This document shows, piece by piece, positions 10,913-24,231 of a stretch of DNA of 64,000 nucleotides. The stretch is from Lingula anatina. Its lineage: Eukaryota > Brachiopoda > Lingulata > Lingulida > Lingulidae. Below the pieces are notes generated by a model that was not told the DNA's origin, made no database searches, and saw nothing but the letters and a program-made list of their open reading frames with translations. The stretch covers positions 1-64,000 of the forward strand of contig NW_019776107.1 of NCBI RefSeq assembly GCF_001039355.2, written 5' to 3'. The translations under genes were made by a program, and so were the position numbers. The stretch's first letter is position 1. Every line of letters starts with the position of its first letter.

Positions 10913-13900
10913 CTAGCTGGTACTAATTACAAAATGAGAGATCGTCAAGTACCTGTATATCAATTAGACATTGAATACATCGGCTATAACCCACTGAATT
11001 CATTATCTTTCGACTCTTCACGATATTTATTTATTTATTTGCCAAAGTGTTATATGTAATAAGGATCTTCCAGCGCCTGTATTCATTCTCTTTTGTGCCA
11101 TAAACTTTGAACTTAATGGTCTTTCGGACCACTACTTACCTATAATCTACTGGTCCAAATCATGATTCACTGGTCCGAATAAAAACATCAATCAGACAGG
11201 GACATGTTCCATTACTGCATGAATGTTTGTAATGACAAGACGTTGATTTTGTTGAAGTTTTTTTTTTTTAAGAAATATTAGGCGACAGCTACACTTCAGA
11301 TTCTTATAGTCATGTCCGGCCACTTAATTCACATATTCTGAAAAATCTACTAGCCATAAAAATTTACTGGCCATGGGCGTAGGACCAGTGGTTAACGACG
11401 CAGATTGCTGTATATGAATAACATGCTAAGTTCATGAAAAATTGCACAGCACAAATAGTATCGTGACCTTGTCTTGGGTTATTTTGAATTTGAGGATCGT
11501 TTCTATTGAATTTTGACTTCCCCCGAAACACATATACTTTGGCTCCATCCGAGGTCTAAATGCTTCGTGTATCAATAATGTATCTATTTGTGTATGCTCT
11601 CCTCTTTTTTTTAAGCCGCAGGAATTTCAACTGTTATATGGAGTGCATGACATTGAGTGTAAGTCAAATATGAATAATATATACATACATGTACATGTAG
11701 ATGATGTAGGCCTATTTCTCCCTTGGCTTTAGATTAAAAGAATAAAAAAAATTAAAATTGGTTCTCTCTCTCTCTCTCTCTCTTTGGGGACATAGGTGTG
11801 TTTGTATATCAAAGTCATCACGTTTTTTTTTTTTTCAAAACTGTGGCTATTTCACTATTTATATTTATTCATCTATAGCTTTCTCATATCCTGTTTTACT
11901 TTTTTAGTTATTCATTTTCATATCAACTCCTATTTTTTCATTTATGTTTTTATTTTGCCAATTGCTGTAGTTGAGATTTGGTTCATATGATAAGCACCTT
12001 TAGTGTGAAATTATCGAATAAATTATACTAATCATTAAAATGTTTGTGTGTATTTCACTCATCCTAAATTGCCCTTTTAAACGTGCAAGTCCATGTTTTT
12101 ATAGTCTGTATTTTTAATTTCTTTTAATGTAAATTACCATCTATCGTAATCTTACGGAGCAGCAATTGCTGATTTATATGGTGAGACTCAATATATTATG
12201 GTGATAGCCAATGTTTAAACGTCCATGACCTCAGGTAGAGGGCAGCGCTTCTCTCATAGTTCTGGATGAAGGTTCCTACAGTAAACTCTCGTTTACACCT
12301 GGGTATGTACGGCACCAGGAGAGGAACTGGCTTGGGATTGCATACTAATTGGCCATATTCATCTGCCACGCATGCACGGATGAAGTCCTGAGGTACCTTG
12401 TGCTATTTAATTTTATAGGCTTTAATACCGAACTTATCTGGAAGGAAGAAGATTAAATGCTACTAAATAGTGTCTGTATATACACGTACACTCGTACTGC
12501 TAAATATGCAGTGCTATTAGGAGAAAGCATAGAAGACACTAGTAATTTTCAAATCTAAAGGAATTCATTTAGACTTAATACTCTGCAACATTGGTCCCAA
12601 ACGCAGTCTAATCAGTTTGATGAAACAATATTTTTATTTCTGTAAAATATCAATTTTTATCCTAAGGTTTATCAATAAAATAATCCATTTTGGTTTATTA
12701 TATTTCCCCAGTAATCCGAAAAGTACTAATACTACATTCATATACATATGCACCAGTTTGAAGTGCTTACAAGGTGAGCAGTATCATAGTATTCAGTTAA
12801 TTTCATCAGCCTCATAAACAGTATTCATTATAATAGCACTGTTCTGGAGTATGTTGCTATACTGGTAAATTTCTCCCTGGCCACCATTCATCTATATGAA
12901 TTTAGAGAAGAAAAAATCTTATATTGTGGTATTTTTTCTATCAACATGATTTATTTTAATTGTATATCCTCTGAAATGGAGAATAAATTTTAATTAAAAA
13001 AAAAAACAGCGGCTGTTAGCACACGAGAACAGGCACATGTAGCTTAAAGGCACATGGTGCCCATTTGTAAATGAAAATATTCAATAAAAGACGAACGGTT
13101 TGCTTTTCTGGTTCATTATATTCGAAAATAATATATTGCTACTGAAATAATTTTAACAGATATTAATAGGCCATCCACCATTATATACAGCGTTATGCTT
13201 TTCGTGTTTGATTTTTGTCGTCTTGACATAAGGAAAAGAAAAGGTAGCTGTTTTAATTATTTAAGTATTGGGGTTTTATGTTTAAAGTATCTTTGCAAAT
13301 AGAAGGTTTGCGGTTCATTTACTTCATTAAATATGCGACGTCTTAGCTAATTTCATCATATCTTACCTACGGTTACCAAAAAGCTTCAGATGGAAAAAAG
13401 AGTACGATGAAAACAGAGCTGGTAACATATGGCCGTTGAAAACAGGCACTGCTACACTCGAATTATAGCAGAGTGACTGGGTGGTAATCACGCACATGTC
13501 GATAACGTTAGTGGCAAAGACTTACGAAATAAGATTCTACACGGATGAACATTTTCTTAGCTAAGTAATAAACAATTACTGTTACTATTCGGTATTATAT
13601 GAAATAGTTGCGCAACATTAAGTATCTAGAGAGTGCCTGGAGTATTGGCAAGTGTAGTTTGATTTAATTCCATCAGCTGTTGTCTGACCTCCTAGGTTTG
13701 TGGTAAACCGACAGCTTTATTTTATATGCAGCTTATTGCACGTGAGACGCCTGTGCCATTTTATTTCTCAGTGTATTTTTATTTTTAATGATGATGATGA
13801 TGATGTTGATGTGTCCATTGGTTCAAAAAGTTCAGGGCTGGCCTTCTTCAGGGGCAGTCTGACCTGAGCTCCACTTACTCTGGTGTTTGTAGGGAGTAAG

Positions 13901-14340
13901 TGTGAAAGGTGTCTAAAATAGGCCCATCCTTCTCTTTACGTACATGTATTAGATTCTCCGGTGAAAATGCTGTCATACGTGTAAACTTCAATATGCATGA
14001 ACTTGTTGTGTAATTTGTGATACTTTGAACTCAGTTAGTGACATACTGTCCCTGAAGCCAATCTAGTCAGAGCCTCAGCTCAATCAGCCAGAGCCGCTAC
14101 ATTTCTGTTACTCAGCATTTCTGTAAAATTTAGGCCTATACAGATGTGTCGGTATAAATGTGACTCATCTATACACACTCATGGCTTATGAACCAGAAAT
14201 AAAGGACAATCAAATCTTGACTTTTCTTAAAGACTTAAATAATAACAATTGAAATGAGTGTTCTATCTGTATCTCGTTTTAAAAAATAACTTTAAAAAAA
14301 TGTGTTATTAATGTGGTTCGAATACGAGACTGAAGAAATG
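10913..14340. other. Intergenic spacer between genes A and B
   Basis: AT-rich, with short low-complexity tracts such as a CT run at 11761-11784 and an ATG/GAT run near 13788-13805. I see no coding exon and no paralogous exon. AATAAA-like signals near 11180 and 12018 could end the gene A transcript. Confidence 0.6.
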
Positions 14341-14357
14341 TCAGATTTTTTCTCCAG

Positions 14358-14737
14358 AATGTGCAGTTCAATGATGAAGCCATTTTCACTCTATTAGGTC
14401 AGGTCAGCAGAAAGAACTCCATTTGGAGTACCAGATAAGTTCTTCAGATGCTATTGCACTCTCCCCATGGGTTGCAACCTCAAAAAAGGTCATTATCAGA
14501 TTATTTTGATTTTAGCATGGTGTTGGTGAGACAGTGACTGTCAATAAAGAGGGTAACATTCCGGTGCTTAATTATTTCGGGGGGGGGGGGGGGATTGTTG
14601 CCCGTTGTGGCGTGTGGGGAGGGGACAAATGGTTCCAGCAAGATGGAGCAAATTCCCACACGGCTTACATCACTGTGGAGTGGCTAGATAAACTATTTGC
14701 AGGCCGACTGATATGCACATTAGAACATGTCTTGTAA
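14358..14737 (+). pseudogene. Remnant of a DDE-type (Tc1/mariner/IS630 superfamily) transposase
   Basis: Two pieces are recognisable. One around 14367 reads FNDEAIFTL..GQVSRKNS, which resembles the first catalytic Asp region (xDEAxF). The other around 14618-14700 reads DKWFQQDGANSHTAYITVEW, which resembles the second Asp region (QQDGA..HTA). In-frame stops and a poly-G run separate them, and no terminal repeats were found. It is a dead fragment, sitting just before the duplicated upstream block of gene B. Confidence 0.65.
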
Positions 14738-14849
14738 AGTTTAATTTTTTAACCAAGAGATGCAAAATGAATACTCATTTCTTATTACTATCATTTCAGC
14801 TTTTTGGAAACCCAACATTTTATTGTCTTTCTTCCCTGACACACCACCT

Positions 14850-16068
14850 TCATACTGACACACCATGCACAGTAGGAGTTTAAATGAAATACTTTGATTT
14901 ACTAAACCTTTCAGAATTATTTGAATTATAATGCTAAATGTTACATTTGCTCGGAGAGACATTTTAAAGAATTTACTAAATAAAATAATGCAACATCTTT
15001 CAGTCCAACTCATATCAGCTTTGCAGCTGAAATATTACACAATAATAGAAAAGCATGCATTTTCCATGGTATCACTCCAGTATGTTGCTATGTATAAATA
15101 TCTCCCAGACCACAAATAGGCTTTCACAGTGACAGATAGCTTAAATGACTTTGACAAAGTATGCAAGGTACATGTAATGATATGTGAGATTTCAATTATT
15201 CTCTCCAAAATAAATTGGCCTTAATGATAAGAGAGGAAATATTGATGCCTTTCAATGTGTTGAAGTATGGTGATATACATGTAAATCTCTTCTTCTGCAT
15301 GATTTAAAGCAATGATGCTTTATATGCAAATGATGAAAACACTTTAATAATGTATGAAGACTGAAGAAGGGAAGGAGATTTAAGTTAGAAATAATGAGCA
15401 GAAAGAAATTTACTTGGTCTGTCAATTCTTAGCATAATATAGAAGTTAGGTTATGTGAATCGATCCTAGATTTATTATATTGCAGTGCGTATTGTTATGT
15501 TTTTCAAGTCAATTTAAGCTGCTTGTTCAAAGATTATTCCACTGAGTTTTAAATCGAATTGATGGAGTAATGGAGTCTGTACTATATTGTAATTTTGTTC
15601 TAGGCAGTTATGGTTAAAATAATGCAAATTCTTGGATTCCCGCAAAGGTTGCAAACTCGAAGTCATCTCAGCTCACTCGATCTGTCCTGAATATCTTCAT
15701 TCGCGCAGCCAGTTGCCATATGACTGACAGAGAACGACAAGAAACCCTGTCAGTTACGATATAATGAAAGGAATATCTACATTATACACAAATCAAATTA
15801 GTCCATGTTCCACGATCAGACGTAATAACACGGCCAGCCAATAAGATGATGGAACCGAAGCAACTGGATGTTCCCCCAACAATCAACTAAAAGCTGGGAC
15901 AGAAAGAAACGTAGGAAGGAATATCCTTCGATTCATTTCAAGAATTCTGAATTCATACGCATTTAATATACAGTTCAGAGTTCACTTCCTTCTTTAAACC
16001 ATGATTAAATTAACTGATGATAAAGACATCAGGTGACTCCTTATTTAGGCCTACGTAAGGTATAAAAG
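14850..16068. other. Upstream block of gene B, paralogous to 1-3235
   Basis: It opens with ATGCACAGTAGGAGTTTAAA, also at 19-38, and keeps collinear matches up to the promoter. It lacks the TACACTGTAAAAACAG element present at 523-1065. No gene is seen. Confidence 0.75.
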
Positions 16069-16070
16069 GA

Positions 16071-16078
16071 AATCATTC
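16071..16078 (+). promoter_or_regulatory. TATA box of gene B
   Basis: TATAAAAG lies 79 bases upstream of the ATG at 16150, in the same context as gene A. Confidence 0.7.
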
Positions 16079-16149
16079 AGTGGTCTACGTATGTTACGGC
16101 TCTAGAATCTTGCAGGTAAAGAACCAACGTGAAAAGAAAACGAAACGCC

Positions 16150-19100
16150 ATGAAGATCTTGTATGCAGTTTTATGCACCTTGGTATCCGTGCATTGCCTA
16201 GGTGGTAAGTAAAGTGTGATATTGTGATATTCATAAGTCATTTTCATTAGTTGCACTACTGCAAACCGTGGATATTGATATCTGACTTATATAAAATATT
16301 TGCGTGCAATGGCTTTGTTTTCAAGTGAGGATTTACCATAGATAACATTTTTACACAAGTCGAGGTAATAAATGTATGATTTACATTTCGCTTTTTTACT
16401 TTAATTATATATAAAACCGACCTATTTTACAACAGGATGTAGTTAGTTCTGATTGTTTAGGCTATCCAAATTATGTATTTTCAAATATCATTGAAGAGTC
16501 TTATTAGCATTTGTGTTTTAATCACCGCGGTATTTAACAACAAGTGCATCGAATATTTTAAAGTTCGAATGAAAAGCGTAATTAACTGTTGATATATAGC
16601 TTTTTGCCACCTGCGTCCACTGAAGACCACGTCATTTCTGTTCAACGCAATAATCATCCATATAACATATCACACATGGAACATAACAGCATGTTTCGGG
16701 TGAGATAAGTTATATGGATGTTAAAACTGACATAAAGGAGTAAGGAAAAAAACACGACCCCCCCCCCCCGGCCAACCAGCAATGTCATAAGGAGGCAATG
16801 CGTTTTCCAATAACTGATAAACTCCAAGACTCAAACTTTCACTCAATTATTGTTACAATTTACTATGATCTCGTCATTTACATGAAGATAAAATGCATAT
16901 TCGACAATATTTACAAATTCAAAGTGAGAGAGAAAGGAATAAGATGGCTGCTGAAGAACCGAAATGAAGATTGGGGTTGGGGAATGCGAAGTGAGGCGGA
17001 GGCCATCACGGCGCTTCAGTTGGCTAAAGGAAGTGGCTGGTATAATCCCGATAAGCCAAACACCGTCGCCAGCGTCAAAGAAATGAATTTGGTTCTCCTG
17101 GCAGCTATTAGCAAGTACGTTGATATCTGACCAGTAACAGTTTGTACTGGGTAGTAAGCTTCGTCCAGGAAGTGTTTTACCTCCGTTTGTTTATTTGTCG
17201 GCCAGTTACTGAGTCTACTAGTAAGTCAAAAAGATATATCGTTGGGTTTTGATGACATTTCAGGCTAGATCTGAAAAGGGCTGAAAACTGATAATATTTT
17301 GGTGATGACCATTTATTAATTTTTTGTTAATTATTAGTTACTTATTTGTGTGTTTGTTAGCAAAATTATGCAAAAAGTTATGGAGGGATTTACTTGGGTT
17401 TGCTTAGTCAATTTATTGGCTAAATATTTAGTTTATTGTCTAATAACAAATAATGCTGCGTTAATCAATAATTAATTAGTAATAATAAGAATTATTTTAA
17501 GTGATTAATTAATTGATTAGCTAATAAATAAATAAATGAATAATAAGAATGATAAATATTTTTTCTTGCAGCTACCCAGGATTGGACACTGCCGCCTGGT
17601 ATGGCGGAAAACTTGGCCAGTTCATCAACGGCCTTGTGTCTACCTGTCAAAACCCGGCAAATTTCTATGACCATAACCTTATAGAACTTCTCATGAACCA
17701 AATGAACAACTTTCCCAAGTATTACTTTAACCACAATTTCGCCTACAGCTGGGCTGTGTTGGCTCTGTGCAACTCTGGTGCTATAAACGAGACGTACTAC
17801 AAACGTCTTCTGGATGGAGCGGGGAATTATACTTTCGGAGTTGGTAATGTCATATTTTTATCATATGTTTTTCTTTTTAACATTTGTTGTGCTAGTCATT
17901 TTTCTTTCATTCTTTTTTGTTGTTGTTCTTATGGTTGTTTGGTTACTTAACCAATTGATTTACATGTTTAAATTCAGCCACCGTCTTGACCTTTTTCCAT
18001 ACACTTTCACTTTCGTTTTTTAATTCTCTTTGGCAAACGATTCACTTCCGTTGTCTGTCTCTGTTTCCAGATGAAGCTGCAATATCAGTGATTGCATTGT
18101 GTTGTGTGAGAGACCGGACTGGGGCATCTGACGTCATACCTGCCATCAATACTGGGGTCCAGTATATTCTGTCTAATATCAAACCGGATGGTTCATTTGG
18201 CAACCAATACACTACCGGACTGGCTGTTCAGGTATAGAACTACCTGTAAGGCAATACAGTGCAAAGGTCGAGGTCGTAATAGTTTTTAACTTTTTAAAAT
18301 ATCGAACCAGGCGGTTGTTTTGATACTATTAAACGACAAGATAATTTTATTGCAAAAAAAGCCTTTACTTAGACACCACGGACACGGAGTCAGTCCACTG
18401 CTCCTGCTGTTGCTGTGACGTCACATGTACGTAATGATATGTAAATGTATATTGATATTTTTTGCTATTGTAGGCTCTGTACGCAGATAATGAAAACAGT
18501 CGAAAACTGATCAAGAAGAAAGCTCAACTTACCCTCTTAGCCTATCAACGTAAGTAAAGACTTTCCTTATTTCATTGATGCATAAGGGGTAAAAATATGT
18601 ATTTTATAAAACATTTTACTGAGATGTGACAATTTATTTTATATTTTTTATTTTATTCTATTTATGAATTTATTTATATTTTGAGGCATTATGTTAGATC
18701 ATAAGTAAAGATTATAATTGTAGCTAATGGACAGCTTACTTGCACTCTTGAATTTAACAGAGCCAGATGGATCGTTTGGAGGAGTGACAGCTGCCAATCA
18801 GGTTCTCCCCGCCCTTGCTGGCAAATCATACGCTGATTTGGGAGACATCAATATCTGTCAGAAGCTCACTACTACTCAAGCTCCGCCAACTACGACCACA
18901 ACTCCCACACAACTCACATTCACCATCCAGGTAGTTGCTAATATAGAAGGACACAGTGAAAACCAGAGTTACTATGTGACCGTTCCAGTAGGATCATCCT
19001 TGTACGATTCCATGGGTATTCTTCAGGAAAGTGTATCAGATTTCAGGTAGGCTGCTTGATTTTCCAATATTTCTATTACGTTCACTTTTTCCAAGGCTAA

Positions 19101-20005
19101 TTAAATATCGAAATAACAAAAACAAATTCCTTCATTTGGGTTTTTAACCTTTTGCTTTTAAACCTTTCGTTTTACAGAAATGTACTTTAACTTGCACAGT
19201 GCGTAATAAATCTGGACTTTATACATGTCAAAAAATTGTCAATTAAATTGATATAAGTTTATAACTCTGTCAATGATATCAAATAATGCATCTTTTAAAA
19301 ATCACGAGGAAAAAACGTTGCGATCAACGATCACACTGGTAAATAATTAATTTCGTCGGTCTTGTTTTCAGTTTCAAGGCCAAGGACACCTCCCTTGGTC
19401 ACTACATCACCGAGATTAACGGCATATCGGAGGATCCAGAGAAGAGAACATATTGGCAAATTCTTAAGGCACCGGACACCCCATTGGAAGTGGGTATGTA
19501 TGCTATTTGTTTATAAATATTTGCACCCGCACTAGTTTGTGATCAATTCATAGTATGTTATAATTTTTGGTTCAATTATAACTTTATTCCTTAATTAATC
19601 TTATCTAGCTTATTTGAAATTGCTTCGTTTATTTGTTTGCATAGTCAATAAATTTGATTGATTGATTTAATAATGCCTTTACTATGCTTCTATCCATACG
19701 TTTTTAATATTTTGTCAATCATTTAGAATAATATATTTTAAAAACCTCTAGCTATTTTATATTTTATGTTTTATTGGCGTCTGATTCACACATGTAGTTG
19801 CTTTTATTTAATTTTAAAATATAGATATAAAAGTCAGGTATAAATGGATGAATGACAAAATTAATTTACCTTGCAAGATGTGGTGCATACGACTCGTGTC
19901 GTAGCAAACGAGTCAATTAAGCTATTTTCTTCTTGAATTCTAGGAGTTGATGGCTATATCCCGAATCCTGGAGACGTCATTATCTTTCGACTGTCAACCT
20001 ATTAG
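16150..20005 (+). CDS. Transcobalamin/intrinsic-factor-like cobalamin-binding protein (gene B, intact)
   Basis: Eight proposed coding exons: 16150-16204, 16925-17114, 17572-17843, 18071-18231, 18474-18549, 18761-19046, 19372-19493 and 19944-20005, phases 1-2-1-0-1-2-1, giving 407 residues. Residues 1-18 form a secretion signal (MKILYAVLCTLVSVHC). An alpha-helical cobalamin-binding barrel follows (WGMRSEAEAITALQLA, YSWAVLALCNSGAINETYY, DEAAISVIALCCVRD, DGSFGNQYTTGLAVQ). Next come a Thr/Pro linker (TTTQAPPTTTTTP) and a DUF4430-like domain (LGHYITEINGIS, RTYWQIL, GYIPNPGDVIIF). The protein probably binds and carries vitamin B12 or a related corrinoid extracellularly. The acceptor of exon 2 (AAAG before 16925) has a weak pyrimidine tract and makes B four residues shorter there than A. 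The linker is also four residues shorter. Exons 3, 4, 5, 7 and 8 match A in length exactly. Confidence 0.88.
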
Positions 20006-20158
20006 CCAAAACGGTACCAATGACGTAAAGAAAGAACTTCCAGTGCCTGTATATCAACTAGAAAATGTGAACATTCAGCTTTATTATACATCGAAAACTG
20101 TATCCATGACCCCACTTACGATTTCATATAATTGAGGACGATCTTACATTAAAAAAAA

Positions 20159-20215
<57 letters not shown>

Positions 20216-21239
20216 AAGGACACGTTGGCTTGATCAGAGGGACATAATAGGTACTAAACTCTTTGTATATCAATTAATTAGACAGAACAAAAAGTCAAAT
20301 GTACCCCCATGTGATTTCATGCTTCTTTATGTTGTAAAAGGCGCAGGGATGTCATTTTTATCTTTTTGAGTACATGAAAAATTAACATATAGGGTACACT
20401 TCATATTTAAATAATATTTTAATGTTTTTCTTCTTTGGTTGTAGAATAAAAGCACATGAAGCTTTAAATTTGATGTATTTTGTGATTAACTCCACACGAT
20501 TGATTATATGCATTTTATACATAATGCGTGTCTACGAACTATATGCCTCTTTGCAAATTGCTTTTTGTTTTCAGAATTGTGTCTGTTAAATTCATTCTTT
20601 GTATCAGTTTATCTATTTATCATATGTTCTTTTTATTTTGATTATTATTTGTATTCATTCACTATTAAAAGCCTTTATTTGTCATTATTTCATTTATCCA
20701 TGAAATATGTCAAATGCTGCAGTTGAGACACGGTCCGTATGATAAACATGTTAAATTCCAACGCAATCGACAACAAATGCAATGGCGAAAAAAATCGAGG
20801 GAATCTAAGAGTACCCAATAATCGATACACAAAGAAACGTAGCACCAAAGCAGACCTTATGTCGGTCATAAATATTATAGGCTGACTAACTTGCATTGAC
20901 GAAGTTTGAGGAATCTTATTTTCCAAACATCTATGAAAACATGTTCTGGAATCTCACAACTGGTCAACAGTTATGCCTCTTTCACATTGTGGTGTTCATT
21001 TTGATTAATAATGTTGCCTGGTCACCCCCATAAATATTAACCTTGTTCGGGATTTTATGCAGTTTCCGACCATATAAACTTAATGACATTTGATTTATGT
21101 TGAAGTATTTGATGACCAAGAATAGTGCAGACTGCCCTACAGGACACAACTGGACGTAGATGATGGTTATGTTGAATGTGAATGGTGTTTTGGTGAATGT
21201 TTACTACAGTTTAGTGTAGTAAAGCACACACACACACAC

Positions 21240-21332
<93 letters not shown>

Positions 21333-21690
21333 ATAGGTTGGGATTTATCTAGCTGTGGATGTTATTTATTGCTGATTGCTTATACGTACCCCCCCCCCTT
21401 GTTGTAAGCTAATACTTTAACGTTTTCAACTTATAAAAGGGACCACCCTTGTTTAATACAAATAAGCGGCATACCGCTTCGCTTAAAGGCATTCTCTGTT
21501 TGACTTAGAAAACTCAATAAAAATGTCACTGTGTCATGTAACCTCAGCAGGTCAACAAGTACGCAAGCAGCGTGTTCAAGCATAAACATACATATCCAAA
21601 TATTTTATAGCGCTTGAACAATTTTATTATTTCTTTATAGATTTTTGTTGCATTCAGTTTTTCAATTCATTGTTAATGATCCGTGTGTTT
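20006..21690. other. Spacer after gene B with microsatellites
   Basis: It contains AATAAA at about 20447, a possible poly(A) signal of gene B. It also holds a TA tract (20164-20212) and a compound CA/TA tract (21224-21329). Around 21345-21560 is a block also found at 31906-32110, upstream of aerolysin-like copies 1 and 2. No gene is seen. Confidence 0.65.
21224..21329. repeat. Compound (CA)n(TA)n microsatellite
   Basis: CA repeats with one CG interruption pass directly into a long TA run, just over 100 bases in all. Confidence 0.9.
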
Positions 21691-21859
21691 TGTGAACGCT
21701 CAAATTTCGATTTGGCTTAATTATAAGGGCAAATTTTTTTACAATACAATGGCAACTTGCAATTATAAATACTATTGTGTTTTGTTTATGATTAACAGGA
21801 TTGCCTTGTTCTTACAGGTAAAATTGAAAAAAAAAAGACTAATGCAACGATCATATTTG

Positions 21860-23270
21860 CCTCGCGGGATACAATATACAAAGGAACTTATCTTGAATTC
21901 CCGCACGTCTATGTTCTTCTTCAATTGAGAAAAATATAAGTTTGTTTAAGATGCATCACTAAAATGTAAACAACTTGTTTATAAAACCACGTTGAAAAGA
22001 TGAAAAAAGAAACATTTAAAACATTTTATGTCAATACTTTTGGTGGCCTGTCAAGATGCCTTGTTTGTAAGCGCTTAAGTTTGTGACAAGATCAAAGTAA
22101 CATACATACACTTTGATATACGTTTGGATGAGTTTCATCAATTGCAAATTATGATTGTAAGCGTAACGCTCTGTCGGGAAGGTATGTTTATTTATTTTTT
22201 TTAATAGTTGATCTCTTTGTGTCCACTCTCCATGCGTTCCGTAATAAAGTTTAAAAACCGGTCATGTGTTTATCCATACCCACGCATCTGTCTAGGTAAA
22301 CTATAAAGAACGCTTAGCTTGTGGGCGGGGTCAGAGTAACACCTGGCCCGTTCCACGCATTTATTTTCAGTGCATGTTTTTAATTTGTATATGTCATAAT
22401 ATGAAGAGTTTTGAACCTTTCCACAAAAGAAAAATGTTTCTGCTTTGTATACTACCACCTACGTTATAAAGATACCTAGAATTGTGTATTCAATTGTACA
22501 TTGCACTGCCCACAGAGGCCTAATGAAAAATAAGTCCGCGCTTCATTTCACATCATTATTATGAATCCATGCACGTTATTAACAGAAAAATTCACCCACC
22601 TGTCCTTCTAAATCGTTTTCAATCAGTACAAACAGTGCTTGGATCATTATAAATAAATAAAACTTTTAGATAAGCTTGTTGACTGGACATCTTAAAAGAA
22701 ATTAAAAAGAGCCGGTCGCCCACTCGGTAGTTGAATCTTTCTAAAATCAAGGAGTGAAACTCCTTGCTAAAATCAACAAACGACTACATACTATGCCTTA
22801 TTTATTTTATTAAACAAATCTGACAGTGGGTGTTTCTGGGTTATGTCTTGCAGTGCAACTATCCTTGTAATGTCATAGACCATGTTGCAGCATAAAACTA
22901 CAAGTCACGCCTATTACCTTTTCACAATACAAATATTGCACATGTTTCCTGGCAACTATTCAGAGACCTCTCGTTATTTTAACACAAACCTCGCATTTTA
23001 TTTATTTCTTATTTTATATTTAATACGCACTGCTTGCATGAAAAACTTTACAGTTGTAATTCACAGGCGTTGGGGTTAATTCTTTTTTTTTCATATATTT
23101 ATTTATTGTATTAAGTTTTAATATTTTATATTCATTTAACTCATATCATTTCATTTATCTTCTAATTTTGTCAAATGCTGCAGTCTCGATTTGGTTCATT
23201 ATGGACACGTTGCAACGTAAACAATAAAAATTGCAATATTTAAAATACCTCAGTTCGGTCAACGTCTTAT
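21860..23270 (+). other. Orphan 3'-flank unit without a gene (ghost 1)
   Basis: It is collinear with the sequence following aerolysin-like copy 1 (about 26822-28170). Shared landmarks are GCGTAACGCTCTGTCG, an AATAAA at 22243-22248, ACACCTGGCCCGT and CAAATGCTGCAGT. No aerolysin-like exon precedes it. The simplest reading is a duplicated unit that lost, or never received, its gene. Confidence 0.7.
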
Positions 23271-23831
23271 ACGTTCACTTGCATTTGATAAACATTCATC
23301 TGGGATGTTCATTTCTACAAAATTTGACATGATGTTGCCTGGTCTTCACGGCTAAAAGTATTTACCATATTCGCTCCCTCAATAAGTTTCAACCTCAAAT
23401 TGTAAGGGACATTTTATTTATTTAACGGGGCTTCTGCTAACCAAGATTAGTACGAAATTGACCAAATTTGATATTGAAAATTGTGCTGAATGAATATTTT
23501 ATGAGTATATGCATTTTAACGCAATATACGTTTACTCACTTGCGGCGAGACCAATTCACAGTCCAAAGAGACCAAAATAAGACTGCATGGGGCAAAACTA
23601 ATAGAAATGATACAACAGAGTTACCCAACCTCTTCCTTCACTCTTCATGGCCGTGCCTGGGGGCAAGCAGAGGAAGGGGCAAGTAACTGCATCAGTATAC
23701 ACGGTGTTAGGACAATATACCTGAGGGGTAAAGAGATGTATTTCCTATGAGTCGCACGGTCCTTATTTTCCCTAAAAAAAAATTCTATTGTAAGTAATTT
23801 TTTGTATAATTATTAACAAGCGGATCCCTAT

Positions 23832-23862
<31 letters not shown>

Positions 23863-23902
23863 TTATCGGATGCCGGATTCATTGCATTAAGGCTTCTGCG
23901 CG

Positions 23903-23936
<34 letters not shown>

Positions 23937-24079
23937 ATGTAATTCCCTTGTTAAAATGTGACCGGAAATATAAACGAAAAGAGGTTGAAAACATGGTGAT
24001 CAGAATATTTTTTGCTCAATACAACAGAGTAGATATGCCAAAGACACAACAGTCAAAACGCCAACGCCAACCCACGCAG
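23271..24079. other. 5' flank of aerolysin-like copy 1
   Basis: The block from about 23575 (GCATGGGGCAAAACTAATAG) onward is shared with 32565 upstream of copy 2, which pairs these two genes. It includes a (TTTA)n tract at 23829-23865 and a CG/CA tract at 23897-23936. No gene is seen. Confidence 0.7.
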
Positions 24080-24130
24080 CCAATCAGGGTGCGTTTTGTA
24101 CACAGGTAGGCGGGGAAGCCATGTATAAAA
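24080..24130 (+). promoter_or_regulatory. CCAAT + TATA promoter of aerolysin-like copy 1
   Basis: CCAATCAG at 24080 and TATAAAA at 24124-24130, with AGGCGGGGAAG between them. The start codon is 102 bases after the TATA box. The layout matches that of the other four copies. Confidence 0.75.
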
Positions 24131-24231
24131 AGCAACCGCCTTCCTTCATATCTTCCTACCTCGAACGCTGTCTGCTCGGTTAAGACACCAAGTCCACTCA
24201 GTACCAAGGCACCACAGAAGTCTACTTCAGG

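Noticed and set aside
22735..22775. Small perfect hairpin AAGGAGT...ACTCCTT as a regulatory RNA
   Set aside because: Only a 7-8 base stem, present in one flank copy. It is too short to support a call.
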